This document shows, piece by piece, positions 37,100 through 49,149 of a stretch of DNA of 64,000 bases. The translations under genes and the position numbers were made by a program. The notes under the pieces are model-generated. The model saw nothing but the letters and a program-made list of their open reading frames with translations, had not been told where the DNA came from and ran no database searches. Position 1 is the stretch's first letter; every line of letters starts with the position of its first letter. The DNA is from Solenopsis invicta (Eukaryota > Arthropoda > Insecta > Hymenoptera > Formicidae). The stretch lies in assembly GCF_016802725.1 (NCBI RefSeq), contig NC_052669.1, forward strand, positions 1,202,501-1,266,500. Direction: 5' to 3'.

Positions 37100-38420
37100 A
37101 AATGGCTGTTAATTGCTGTTAAACAAATCTTGGCCACCGCACCATCGCCGTGCACCTTGTGTGTTTTTTCATAGCGAGTATAACCTGCTGCTCTCCCCCT
37201 CCCCCTTACTCCTGGCTGGATAGGCGAATTAATCTAACGTGTCGATCTACCGGATCAATTTTGCGCATCACTGACCCAATGTCGAATTTTAAGGGCAGCG
37301 CACAGCGTGCTAGCAGGGCGGCCCGTCCCCTTTTTGCACGTGCCAATTATTACGGGGCCCATACGGCCTCCGTGGAGAAGAGCCTCTAATATCTCAAATG
37401 AAAAAAGAAAGGAGGGAGGCGAGTCGGCGCGGCGGGACGGAGGCGAAGAAGAGGAGATACGGACGGCGGGGGCGTACGATATCGGTTACACACACGCTCG
37501 CATACACGCATGCTTCGTCTGGGGTATTAATTACCCCGTGAGGCCCATAAGGCCCGGCGCGTGGCTCCCGCCGAGTCGTCCGCGCTATCGAAAGTGCAGC
37601 CTCGCAGCCAAGTGCAGCAGTTGGCCCGCGGGCCCCTCGACGTCGAGGGGCCCCCTGACATAAGGCGCGGTGCACACGGGGGGGAGGAAGGATGCGTAAG
37701 ATATTGATCCTAGGCATGTGTTAATAATCGACGGGATTACCGCGACGATCCGCGATGGATATCGAGTAAGTATAATTATATAGTCCGGCGCCCGAGACGT
37801 CGTGTGGTGCTTTCTCTGAACGCGTTTCGTCGTATCTTTCTCCTTTCTCCTTTTATTAGAATTTTTCTCCTTTTATCTACACACACACACATATATGCTG
37901 CCTTTCATACGTTATTCGACGAATGCGAAGCAAAAATAAAGCTCTCGCTCTCGACTTTACCGTTGATTCGTAATTTATTAGCGAGATAAACATATTTGCT
38001 CTTTTTTCTCACAGTTGTCGAATCGCAAGCGCCACTAAATAACTGGATAAAGAAGAAGCATACGTTCTCTTTCGTAAGTTCGATGTCATTTTTGCTAGCG
38101 CCCGCCGTATACGTCCCTTCCAGATAACATGAAGAAAACGAATCGAGAAACCCTCTTCTACGCGTCGCGCTCGCGCAAACATATAAGACACACTCTACTG
38201 CGTGTTCACAATGAGTGGATACACCCGTTCGTCTTCTATTCATACGTTCGCATGCTGGCAAACCACCTGCACCTGAAAAACCTGCCGAGGTTTGGGTTAC
38301 TCGGGTCCTGGCCGAGACCCTGCACCCGCGCGCGTCCATACGCGGAGAGTACATCTAATCCTTACCCTCGCAATCCTGCCAAAATCGGCGACGAGTTCGC
38401 AAGTGTGACTATAAAAGTGT
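37100..38420. other. Large CpG-rich island
   Basis: This is the longest GC island in the window. Open frames of 107-149 codons overlap on both strands. A perfect 24-base palindrome lies inside it. ATG-containing words with donor-like GTAAGT (about 37755-37770) occur, but no reading frame stands out. It could be a promoter or 5' region of an unseen transcript. Confidence 0.4.
37630..37653. repeat. Perfect 24-bp GC palindrome
   Basis: The sequence is GGGCCCCTCGAC followed immediately by its exact reverse complement, so it reads identically on both strands. All but four base pairs are G:C. Confidence 0.9.
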
Positions 38421-39692
38421 CACGTTTAACTTGCATTAAAAAATTTTCATCACGATCGAATAAATATCAAACGTTATAAGTGCAAATTGCAAATAAATAT
38501 TCCCATGATTCTTTAACTGTTAGAGTAGTCCGGAAACCATGATATTGGGAAAGGGATGATTCTACAAGAAAAAATAAGTCGAAAATGTTGAATACAATTT
38601 TTTTCGTATAATGCGTTACTTCCAAGATAAATTATTTAAATTTGAAAATTGATATGTTTTAACTTAAAATGTAAAATATCTAGTAAACTATTAATTTATT
38701 TTTGATCGTGTCTTGCTACAAAATAATTATTTGTAAACTAAGTTTGTATCAAATAATGAAGAATCATAGTTATTATACGGGCATGAATTTTTCTTTTGTA
38801 TAGGTAATTTATAAATCTCTATTTATAGGTTTGATATGTTTTTAGGTAAAATATATGTAGTTATTTAGAGCAATTTAATTCTAAAAATTGCGGCGTTCTA
38901 ATTTAATATAAGTAATACTTTTCAAAATTAATATTTAATGTTAACTTGAGTTAATTTCATCTTAACGCAACTTTTATTCGAGACAGTTTTCCGTTCATGC
39001 AATGTAAATTAATGTAAATTAATTCTATAAATTATTAACTATATTCTAATTTCAATTTAAAAAATGTTAATTTATTCAATTCCACAAAAAAATAAATAAT
39101 TTACGAGATATTTTATATTTTATGTTAAAATATGGCAATTTTCAAATTTGATCATCTCAAAAATAATTCACTATATGAAAAATATTCTACATATTCGATT
39201 TGTTTTTTCTTTTATTATCCCCTTCCCGATTGTATCACAATTTCCGTAATATCTTGTATTCAATGTGTACGTTCTCTTATTTTTTGCACCTTGAATAAAA
39301 ATAATTGCAACCGTCATTTGGATGAATTATGAAAGGAAGCCAAACGTTTTTATTTCGTATTAAAAGCTGCAACCATATCGAATGTAAAGGGAAAGTCTTG
39401 AGAATACCGTTTCTTTTCGAAGATAATCAGAGGCTTATCGGCAAAAAACGAAAACGGATGATATCCAAGACAAAACTTTCCCCTTTATATTCGAAATATG
39501 CTACTTGGAATCGTCCGATACATAAATTTCATGTTTCATTTGCAAGCTTGCGTGCTGTTCGCATAAATCCGCGGACATGAGAAACATATTGCCAGAAGTT
39601 ATATGATAAAACTACAAGACTGTCTTTCCTTTCTTGTTAATTCTTTTGCGATTAATTCCGCGAAGAATTCCGCAAGAAATCTTTTCTTGAGA
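38421..39692. other. AT-rich non-coding stretch
   Basis: The block 38893-38975 is the partner of the repeat segment at 23725-23815. Short plus frames at 39132-39580 are unconvincing. A mixed patch at 39340-39600 has no recognised feature. Confidence 0.5.
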
Positions 39693-39902
39693 AGCGCTGA
39701 GAGAAAAAGTTAACTTGACTAAATTTTTCAATTTAATTAAATTTCTTCAGTCCGAGTGTTTATGTATTTAAATATACATATAAATGCTTAAATTTAAGTT
39801 CAAGTATTTTATGTATTAAAGTTCAATACATAAATAACTCAAACTGAAAGAATTTTTAGGCAAGTTAACTACAATTTAACAACTTTTTTTCCTCATTGTG
39901 CT
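39693..39902. repeat. Fold-back, MITE-like element
   Basis: The left arm (about 39697-39772) and right arm (about 39823-39902) are diverged reverse complements. Left GAGAAAAAGTT, TTTCTTCAGTCCGAGTG and TTTATGTATT answer right AATACATAAATAACTC, AAACTGAAAGAA and AACTTTTTTTCCTC. The AT-rich middle is itself partly palindromic. It has no coding capacity. Confidence 0.5.
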
Positions 39903-40279
39903 TATACATAACTGTTTGAGATTTTTGCAACTTAATATTATACAATAATTAAATAATTAATAATTAAATAATATAATATTAAATAATTAATAATTCAACT
40001 TCAGTTAATACGTATATTGATATACAAATAATTAAAAAATCAGGGTGAGAATATCAATTATGTAAGTAAAGCATCAAATAAATAATTTCTTAAATGTAAA
40101 TTATATTGAAATTTGACGGCTAATTGTCTAGAGTATGCAAATACAATACATGATTTTCCATCAATAAAAATAGAAATTGTCAATCCGCTTAAAAAGTAAA
40201 GATCAAAGGTAATATTAATAATACAAGTATGTCATACTACGAAAAAAAAAAGGAAAAACGATTCTCTCTTAGCGAAAGA

Positions 40280-40700
40280 TAAAGAAAGGAAGCCGGACAG
40301 GTAGGCAGACGACTCGCACTCGATATGGAAATTATTTAACAAGGTTTAATGAAGTGGGTCATCGCTGATTAGCCAAGAGGAAGAGTAACTCGCGTCGCTC
40401 GCTAACGATAATGATCGCCAGCCATGCCACGGGGCTAAAGCGATCGTACGTGCGATCGTACGTGCGATCATACGTGCGCGATCGTATATACAGTACGAAG
40501 CTGTAAAGATAAGTAGCGCTTTTCGCGCGCGGGCACGACCGCGTAACACGACACCCAGTGCAAATAAAAACGTCGGTCGTGTCGCTGATACGATACAACA
40601 CGAAGACACTAGAAATTGTGTAAAAACCGCGGTGAGACAACCCCCGCGAACGCGAGGAACGAGGGGCGGTAGCTCTCTTTCTCTCTCCTTCTTTCTCGCA
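40280..40700. other. GC-rich island with a 12-bp tandem repeat
   Basis: At 40439-40475 the unit CGATCGTACGTG repeats about three times with one change. It is internally near-palindromic. Minus frames of 87 and 93 codons overlap here and translate the repeat; neither has a recognised domain. Confidence 0.5.
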
Positions 40701-41389
40701 TGCGGGAAAATTCTTGGAATAATTTATTCGAGCCGAGCTAACGTCAGGGAGTTATGTCGATCGTTACAAAAAGCGTACCGCAGATATATTATGCATTTTA
40801 GTTTCACGTAGATAGTCATAAGTAGCTTCTCGATAAAGATGCGATTTTATCGCGATCGTAACTGTCAGACTCAAAATTTATTTGGTTCGCAGAATTGTTT
40901 ACGAAGTGCAACCGATCCGAGAGAACAAAAAGGAAATTTATCAGATTTTTGTAGAAACTAATGATTTTCTAAGAGTAAAAGAGAGCTTTGACTTCATCTT
41001 TTTTTATTAATTTTATTAGAGAAAAAGGACGTCTTCTGGGCCTAATGTAGATATTAGGCATCTGTATTACCTCCGTTATTAGATGACGAATTGATAGTAA
41101 TTGCTTATGGAATCATTTGTTTAGTAGCCTGCCGTTAATTACTTTTGAGCATTCCGAAACATTTTCAAGATACATTTTAACATTTAATTACACAAACTTT
41201 TTGTTCGATATTATATAATATTGTGACATTTTTATAAATCACATCCTACGCAATAAATATTTGACAACTTTGAGTCTAGAATCGATTCAATAACACTTCA
41301 ATAAATATAATCAATAAATTCCAATACAACATATTAATTATTAACAAAGTTATTTAATAAAATGTAAATACGTAATACTACCATAATAC
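40701..41389. other. Non-coding stretch, mixed to AT-rich
   Basis: The segment 41085-41155 carries homeodomain-type words (TAATTGCTTATGG, CGTTAATTAC), but no gene or repeat is supported. Confidence 0.45.
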
Positions 41390-42060
41390 TACCTTCTCTT
41401 CTACACATATTGACATCTCACGGGTATGTGTATAGAAAAGGGAAGGAAAAGAATAAAAAGAAAAAGAGAAGAAGAGAAAGAGAAGAGCGCGCAAGAGAAG
41501 AGCCAAGAATAAACCTCGCGAGTGAATTGACTCGTAAGGGCACGTGCCCCATTGAGGTTCGGCCCTTCTGCGGTTTTTGCGGGGCCCTACGGGTCGCATC
41601 GCGCGCCGGGCGTTGCGTTACGTTGCCGTTGCCGTTGCCGTTGCTGCGGGCATGCTGAGAGCGCGGGGCGGCAAGTGTCATCGCACCCGAAAACAGCTGC
41701 TCTGGCCGGCCGGGGCCCTCGGGGCCCTTTGGCAGCCGGATGCCCTCCACTTAAGACTCCCTCTCCTCTTCTGCCACCACCCTCCTCGCTCGGATATCTG
41801 ACAAATCCGATCTTCCGCAAAGCACAGCATGGCACGAAGTAGAGTGAGAGAGAATGTCGGAGAAAGAGGGAAGAAAGATACAGAAGGACAGAGAAGATCA
41901 GAGACGAAGAGGGGGAGAAAAAGGGGCCCGACTCGCCGCCGGTCGGCGAACTCTGGGCCGCAACGGGTTGAAAGGGACGTCCGTAGGACGACTAATTGCG
42001 CTGATTTTTACGAGACTCGCGGATGGTGAGGAACGTAGTATTCGTTCGACTTGATGGCTC
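41390..42060. other. GC-rich island with purine tract and CGTTGC repeat
   Basis: A purine-rich tract at about 41435-41505 is followed by a CGTTGC/CGTTGCC-type tandem run at 41611-41646. At least eight frames of 66-110 codons overlap on the two strands, which shows that low stop density, not coding, explains them. Confidence 0.45.
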
Positions 42061-42527
42061 TCGCACATCTTATACATACACGCGTTGTATATCGGAATTT
42101 ATTGTAACAGCTGGCCCTCTCTTTATTAACTTATCCGTCTCAACGATGTTTTTCTTTATACATGTAATATGCAGAATGTCACAACTATGCACTCCTATGT
42201 CCTTTCTCTCGACATTAGATCGCTACTTATCTCCGGTGAAAATCGCGGAGCGTTTTTGAACGATTAAAACATTGAGCTCTTTGAAAGTCCGTATAAATAA
42301 CATCTTCTTCTGTATTAAATTTAACCCTCTTCCCCTACTATCGTCGTGGGTACTTCGTATCCGAACGATTCTTGTTTGTATACAGACTTCTCGCAAATTC
42401 GATGAATTATTAAATTACATACATTTCAATATTTGTTCTAGAAAGCAGAAGGCATATTCGTGAATTTTTAAAGATTTTTTAAACCATTTTAAATAGATAA
42501 AAAAGTAAACACAAAGTTAAGATATCT

Positions 42528-42737
42528 ACACTGAGAAAAAAATTACTAAATTTTAATAAATATTGGTTTGAATAGTTACAATCAAATATTTACTAAATGT
42601 CAATAAATATTTATTTAATACAAGAACCAATTTAATTTAATTATAATATTTTATTGAGTAAATATGTACTGTAAGTAAATATTTCATTGCAATTAATTAA
42701 ACAAAAATTTAATAAAATTTAATAATTTTTTAGTGTA
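42528..42737. mobile_element. MITE-like element with inverted ends
   Basis: The left end TACACTGAGAAAAAAATTAC and right end AATAATTTTTTAGTGTA are near reverse complements; both continue inward with TAAATTTTAATAAA and its complement. The body (about 210 bp) is AT-rich and non-coding. The ACACTGAGAAAAA-type end is reminiscent of the end of the element at 12836. Confidence 0.55.
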
Positions 42738-43700
42738 AGATAATAAGGATAAAACACCGTTTCGAGCATGAAATCGTAAAGGTTAAAAAAACCTTAAAAT
42801 AAAAACATGCAATTAACAAAGTAATGAAGCTAATTGAATAAAAGTCGTTAAATATTTTCCAAATAATAATATCTTTTTTGTTTCTTTTTCCAAGAATTAC
42901 GACGAGGTCCACTTTTAAAGAGCAAAAGAACGGATAATCGAAAGGAAGTGGAGAAATAATGCCGGTCGGTGAACCTTCAGATGAGACACGCGTCGTTCGC
43001 ATTCGTGTTAATTACGATATGCCTTAATAAGCAATTAGTAAATCAAGATCACGGCAATCGATAGTATCGTTAAATACCCCGTACGAGTGGAGTTAACGAA
43101 TGCGTTTGTTGGCCGACGCATCACAGCTAACAACTTGGACTATCGCGCGGCTGTATAAAAGAGCAAAAAACCCGTTATAATCGGCGGCGAAATAATCGTT
43201 GCCAAGATATATAACACGCAAAAATTCTCTACGTTCGATGCACCCGGGGTTAAAGACACACGCGCCTGATATCCGCGCTTCCTTCTAACTTCGAACCCCG
43301 GCCCCCTTTTTGTTTCTTCCTTTGCGCGTTCCTCGCGTTCCCTCCTGCGCCCGCCATATTTTTAGCCGTGGCGATACAGATCTTTCACGAGCTTCCTACC
43401 GCGGTCAAGGAACCCTTCGCTAAAGGCCCTTAGGGCCCACATTTCATGCGGGCATGACACCGATGCGTTCTTAGCGCAGTGATTTTCTCAACCCAAATTG
43501 TCCCGTCATTTGGCCTGCTCTTTCCGAGCGATTTTGCGTTACATGTTCCGTGACTTCTTTTGTATTGCCAAGTATTTGCACGAATGGCAGCAGAAGGACA
43601 CATTGTAAATAAACACCTGTACGAAACTTTTCACGGATATTTTGATCGATGTAGCGATAGTACCGAGAATATTTTAATGACTAATTTTCAAACATTTATG
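42738..43700. other. Non-coding stretch with GC-rich part at 43000-43500
   Basis: A CG-rich segment at about 43000-43500 includes CCTTAATAAGCAATTAG and long runs of C. No exon is supported. It is a candidate conserved non-coding element only. Confidence 0.4.
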
Positions 43701-45420
43701 TACAATATATTTCTTTAGTGTCAAATTTATATCGTTATTTCGCCAATCCTTCCGATTTGTTGACTTTTTCCAGTGTGTATTGTGCATGCTCATTCGAGTG
43801 ACTTAATGCGAAGATGACTTCGCAGTTCGGGAAGAGAAGAACTCCACCGCGCCGGTATGCTAATTGCAGCATGGGTGCCTCGATTAGCCGAAGACTAAAC
43901 CGATGATCCATCGACAGCTTAATTACTCCCTTAGACTGTCTGTACGTACCACCACCGTCGCAAATTCGACGAATATGCCGCGTCGACCGCAACAGCGATG
44001 CACTTACTCGTATCGTGAGATTGCATCGCTTGTCGTCTACCATTTCAAAAATACTCAATCATTCACACCGTTCATGTGGTTTGTTCGTGTTGAGCATATC
44101 GCGGCAATCCTGTTCGTGATTTTTCAATCAAAGGAACACAGTTCGACAAGAAGAAATAATATCAGAACAGGACTAGTCATTTTCTAATTTTTCGGACGCT
44201 GAATACAAATCCAAATACGTTATCAAATTGCTCTATCCTGTCACAATTTCAGCAATTTACAAAAAAAAGCCAAGTCCACATAATTTGTTATATTATAAAA
44301 CTACGAGAAGTGGCGTGCCAGAGAAGTTTTATTGTAATTAAAATTAAATAAATGTTATAACTTTTAATATTAAAAAAAAATTTTTCAGTGTTGTGACTAA
44401 TTAATATTCATGGTTATTTAAATATGGAATCTATTTCAGAAAAACTGTGAATTAGATTATTAATAATTTACCAAATAGCTTTCAACTATATTTCTTTAAA
44501 CTTAAAAATCTTTTAAGTCGCTGAATATAAATCTGATATCAAAATTAAATTCAAAATGGATCCAATAAAATTTTAAAAATGTCTAAAAGATTTTTGCAAA
44601 AATTTATGTAGATATTTTTTGTGATACTAAATAGAAAAATCTACGAAAATTTAATGTCATTCTGATATTCAAAAAATTATTTTTTGTTGAACTGTGTAAT
44701 TAATATATTCCGAAACTCTTTGTCGATATGAAATAAAATAACTGAAACTATCTCTCGCAGGTTTCTACGTAAGATTCGTCCGATTCAGCGAAGTCGGATG
44801 ACATCAAAGATAAATAATGATCGCTGCTGTGATGTTCAGTCTGTGAGAAATTAGAGAAGGAGTGCGAAAGTGAACGACTGTAATGCGATCTCCCGAATAT
44901 GCATCTTGAGACGGAAGCGATTTATGCACACATTAAGACACATTGCCTGAGAGAAGATAGCGGCTCTTTAACGTTGGACATATTATAATTGCCGCTCTGA
45001 GACCATATTTGTCGGCTACGTACCGTAATGACTTAATATCGCTTAATGACGAGTCACGTTTTTCCTCATACGCGAAAAAAAAAATGGACGGGGAGAAGCG
45101 ATTCTGACGACAAAAAAAAGCGAACCGTTGCGACGACGACGATGAGAACACAGGTGAAACGCTCTTCGGTGCCCTTTCATTAATCCCTTTAGCAGCGTCG
45201 TGTGCCCGCGATTAAAGTAATTTCACTCTCCCCACTCGACGCAACTCTCGCAAATTTATTAACTTTGCTCTCTCGCGCGCGTTTGCGCCCAATCTCACTC
45301 ATCAGCTTTACTTCGCTCATTACTTCCACAATGATAAAAAAAACCACGGATTCGCGATATAACGATAATAATAGTTGCCAAATGTGCATACCTCTTTGGT
45401 TATTTTTTATTGTATTTCTC
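43701..45420. other. Mixed stretch with weak coding candidates
   Basis: At 44005-44043 on the minus strand an ATG opens a short run ending at a consensus donor CGA|GTAAGT (reading MVDDKRCNLTIR). The same frame stays open to 43735. An antisense frame at 43903-44187 overlaps it. Nothing is recognised, so I do not call a gene. The segment 44200-44750 is AT-rich and 44750-45400 mixed, with short antisense frames. Confidence 0.3.
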
Positions 45421-46227
45421 ATTTGATATATACTTGATTTTTACGCAAATCAACGTTAAAAATTACAACTTGTTTCAGGTACTTACATGTTTAACCTTTT
45501 ACCAATAACAAATTTATTTATTATAAGCTTTTTAGAAACATGCAAAAAGTACTATTTAAACAATCGGTCGTCTAAATCGTATCTGTGAGTCTTCTAAATC
45601 ATGTTGCCTTTGAAAATCAAATTTATGCATTAAAATAATTAAAAATATAAAAAATTATTAACTTTGTTACCAAATAAAAAAAAATATCAAGTGTTTAATA
45701 ATTAATAAATAACATTAATGGAAAGATAAAAACGTCAAAATGAAACCGGCTTGAATTTTTGTAATAACATATTTTTAAATATACATTTTAGACACATATT
45801 TTTATTCATCCAATTATTAGTTTTATTATTATCCATCTAAAATCATTTATTGTGATAAAAATAGTGATACTAATAATAGTGTAATTCGTAGTAATTTAGG
45901 AAACTTAATAAATTTTATGAAAAAGTCAATTTAATCTTTATAATATAACAATCTTTTTATATAATTGCAAATGTATATAATAATAAGTAAAATAAATTTT
46001 CTTTTATAAAAATATAAAAATTTAGTCATAAATTGATTACGTTTATTACATATACATAAATTAATCCAAAATTAACAGTAAACCTAATTTTTTAAAGTTA
46101 GCTAATGTTAACACGCATAAAGTTAAACGTAACTTTCTAAATTTTTGTCTGTATTATACATTTCATATATTTGTCACTAAATATTTTTTATATTAAATAA
46201 AAATATGAAATGTTGATCAAGTACAAT
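45421..46227. other. AT-rich non-coding stretch
   Basis: Extremely AT-rich with no frame, repeat or RNA gene that I can support. Confidence 0.6.
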
Positions 46228-46418
46228 TTAATCAACTGGCACATATTCCGCTAATTTACCATATTGCATAATGACGGGCTTGTACGAGTAATTAGCTTCT
46301 CGTAAATGTTTTAGAGCGACGTATCCCTCTCTTTTCCTCGCGTAATCTCCCAGCAACTTACTCAACAACTTAGCATGTATGATGTGAGCTCCTCCCACAC
46401 CATTAACGTGAGATTTTC
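46228..46418 (-). CDS. Candidate terminal coding exon, unrecognised product
   Basis: On the minus strand an acceptor-like ATGTTACAG precedes 46418. From there 62 codons stay open to a TAA at 46228-46230 (phase 1 entry). The segment has much higher GC than both flanks. Its translation has a balanced, protein-like composition ending KPVIMQYGKLAEYVPVD. A dibasic-type RKR precedes EGYVALKHLREANYS, and a YGK follows later, so a prohormone-like layout is conceivable, but no signal peptide exon was found upstream. The same frame continues upstream to an in-frame ATG at 46491, so an unspliced 87-residue reading is also possible. I do not recognise the family. It could also be a relic of a transposon or pseudogene. 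Confidence 0.35.
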
Positions 46419-46499
46419 CTGTAACATTTATCTGCGATCTTTTGTCTTCATATTGACAATAAATGCAATAAAACAGTTTCATCAAGCACAAACGAATTT

Positions 46500-46929
46500 C
46501 AAGTCAAAGAGCGCCAAAGAGCACTAATCACAAGGAAAGGGTCGGTTTCTCTCCGTGTTTAATCAAATCAATTTTGAAAAAAAAAATTAAATATAAAAAT
46601 ATGTGAATATAATATAAAAAAAATATTTGATATGTACTTTTATCAACAACTAAACATGTTCAAGGGGTAAAATCAGTCCGCGAAAATCAATTAAATTTTT
46701 GTCTTTCGATTAGAAAAAATTAATTATTATATCAGTGGATAACTTTTGGAATTTTTTATAGTTATTTTGTATATTTACAAAATCATTCCATCGTATTTCG
46801 TTCCGATTTTATAGCTAAAAAACTTTAGAGATTTTTTAGAGTTACTTTTATTCTGTACACATGTTTGGTTCCAAATAAAAATATATGCATCGAATATTTT
46901 TGTCCCTCTAAGTTTCATTAAAATCAGAG
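46500..46929. other. AT-rich non-coding stretch
   Basis: Nothing is supported here beyond A/T runs. Confidence 0.55.
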
Positions 46930-48900
46930 GGGGACATCTTTCCTTGTCAGACAAACTTAATTCGAATCATCGTCGCGAACAAAAATCACCGGTAATAATT
47001 CTCGTGGAAAAGAGCACGGAATCTGTGTGAATCACGCGTGCCCTTCGTCGCGCTTCCGTTAATTCCGTTATCCCGTCCCGTCGTATCGCGTATATCAAGA
47101 TTACCATCCGAGGAAATAGCCGATCCGTAAATCATATCGGCGCGGCAGATGGACATAAAAGTCATCCGCCGGTCGCAAAAAAGAGAAGGAAAAAACGAGG
47201 AAATACCCTCGATTTGTTACGCCGAGCCACGATTCGCGTGCTACAGATCGACGTTAAACCCCCGCCGCATCGCGCTCTGCTGCACCTGCTGATGCAACCA
47301 ATAGAGCCGACGATACGCGCGTGCGATGCGTTCGTGCGAACAACCACGCAGCTAGCAACCACGTAGTGCTTGATCAAGTTCGCGTGTTGGCCGTTTCTCG
47401 AACGCGACAGATTGCGTAATCCCGCGCCTGCATAAATTCTAATTGTATAAAAAAATACATACAAAAATTCTCTTTTCATACAAAAATTCGCGACTATGGA
47501 CACGACTTTAATCTAATATATTTCAGCTTGTTATTACGATATGAATGTGTAAATTGATAGTATGACAAAATCCAACAAAAAGAAAAAAGATTACACTTTA
47601 GAAAATGTTCCATAATGTTTCGTTACTTTCAAGTTTTTATTTAGACATTCCGTTGATTGAGGCACCTAATGTAAATGCAAAGAATTCTTTTTTAATAAGT
47701 CGCTGCCAGGAACTTTCATAATTTGTAACTGTCTGTCAGTTTAACAGCCAACAGAATATCACGCGTATCAGTAAACACCTGTTACATAGTCATACGTTCA
47801 TTTCATTTTCCGAGATCAGCTGGCATGTCTGACCTCAAATTACTTAAATTCTACTCAATTAAAATAAAACCCACACATTATTTCAATATCTCCGTACATA
47901 TTATTTTAGTAGCTACCTGATTTATTACGTAGAGCAAACACAGATAAAGAAAAGACAATGTGGAATATCCCTTTTTATTAACATTACTCCAATATATAAT
48001 AAGATTTCTAACTTACACAAAATTCATAAGAACACGTTAGTTTCTTGAGAGATAGCATTCAATTAGTAAGTCTGCAAATTTAAATCCACCTTTCTATACT
48101 TATTAATAAAAAAGTAAAATCAAAATCAAAACGTAATTACAGATAATTACATGTAACGCGCTGTATGCCTTTTCTTTTTTTAAAGAGAAATATTTCCTTT
48201 CACTTTAACAATGTATTTAGCTGCCAGACCCAACATAAATCGTTTCTTCACCGATCCTCTATTGGAACAAGTAGTTTTCTTCTCCGTTCAATTTCATCTA
48301 ACAACGTCGAGCACTCATTCTCCCGCAAGGCCCACCTGTTACCCTTTCGCCGCGCGAGCCCTTTCGATCTTCCTCAGCCACCCAACGTCGCCGAAGGGCT
48401 CTCTCGCGTAAAGGCCCGCTCGTATCGATCGCGTTCGTCCACGCTTCTTTATCCGCCACTTTATTTTCATTATCCTGCCGCCGCCGCCGCCGCGCTGCCA
48501 CGGGAGCGTGATCGCGCTTGGAACGGAGAGAAGAAAGGCTAAAAAGCCGCTGCCCGCCGTTGCCATCGCCGTCGGCCGAATCCTGATACCGATCGCGAGC
48601 ACACGCTAACGGCGACGTGTAGCCCGCATTATATGCCACGACTATGTATGACACGACAAATAATCGTTCGTGGTGCCAGGCAGATATAATGCCCCGCCGT
48701 AGCGTACGGTTAGACGTCAGATACACGCGAAAGTGCCGATATGCCGCAGAGTAAACAGAGCAGCGACACCGCACTGCTCTTCGTGGTTCGATTAGGAATC
48801 AGGAGACAGAACTCAGCGGGCGCAACCAAACAGCGTCACCCGCCTTTGTTTGCACACCGTGACGCAGCCAAGTGAAGAAATTAAACAGTGTTGTTAAAAT
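46930..48900. other. Two GC-rich islands separated by AT-rich DNA
   Basis: The islands lie at about 46940-47450 and 48280-48850. The first contains a 113-codon minus frame (47162-47503). The second contains a (CCG)n-like run at 48476-48493 and overlapping frames on both strands, up to 158 codons. No domain or consistent splice pattern is seen. Confidence 0.4.
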
Positions 48901-48988
48901 TTTATATGAGATTTCAGAGGACAACAGAAAAATTGTTATGTTCAGTTTACAGTCTTTCCCGCAAAAGCTATACACCATATCTACAAGA

Positions 48989-49143
48989 TTTATGAGAATT
49001 TAAAAAAAGTATATAATTCTTTTTAAGTACGTTTAATAGTTTATTTCGCCATTACCACTGAATCATTACTATAAAACAATGACGAAATAAATCGTATACG
49101 AATGTACTTTAAAATAATATATACTTTTTTAAATTCTCATAAA
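48989..49143. repeat. Palindromic hairpin element
   Basis: The left arm starts TTTATGAGAATTTAAAAAAA at 48989 and the right arm ends TTTTTTAAATTCTCATAAA at 49143. Both arms carry AGTATATA, AAGTAC and a TTATTTCG block toward the centre, so the match runs for about 65 bases with small indels. The loop is about 20 bases. It is a compact MITE-like palindrome. Confidence 0.7.
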
Positions 49144-49149
49144 CCACTT

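Noticed and set aside
37905..38479. 149-codon minus and 116-codon plus frames, antisense to each other
   Set aside because: Neither has a domain, a signal peptide or a splice pattern better than the other.
41410..42054. Eight overlapping open frames of 66-110 codons
   Set aside because: Simultaneous openness on both strands indicates base composition, not coding.
43735..44058. 107-codon minus frame with an internal GTAAGT
   Set aside because: It starts at TTG, overlaps an antisense frame, and neither the spliced nor unspliced reading is recognisable.
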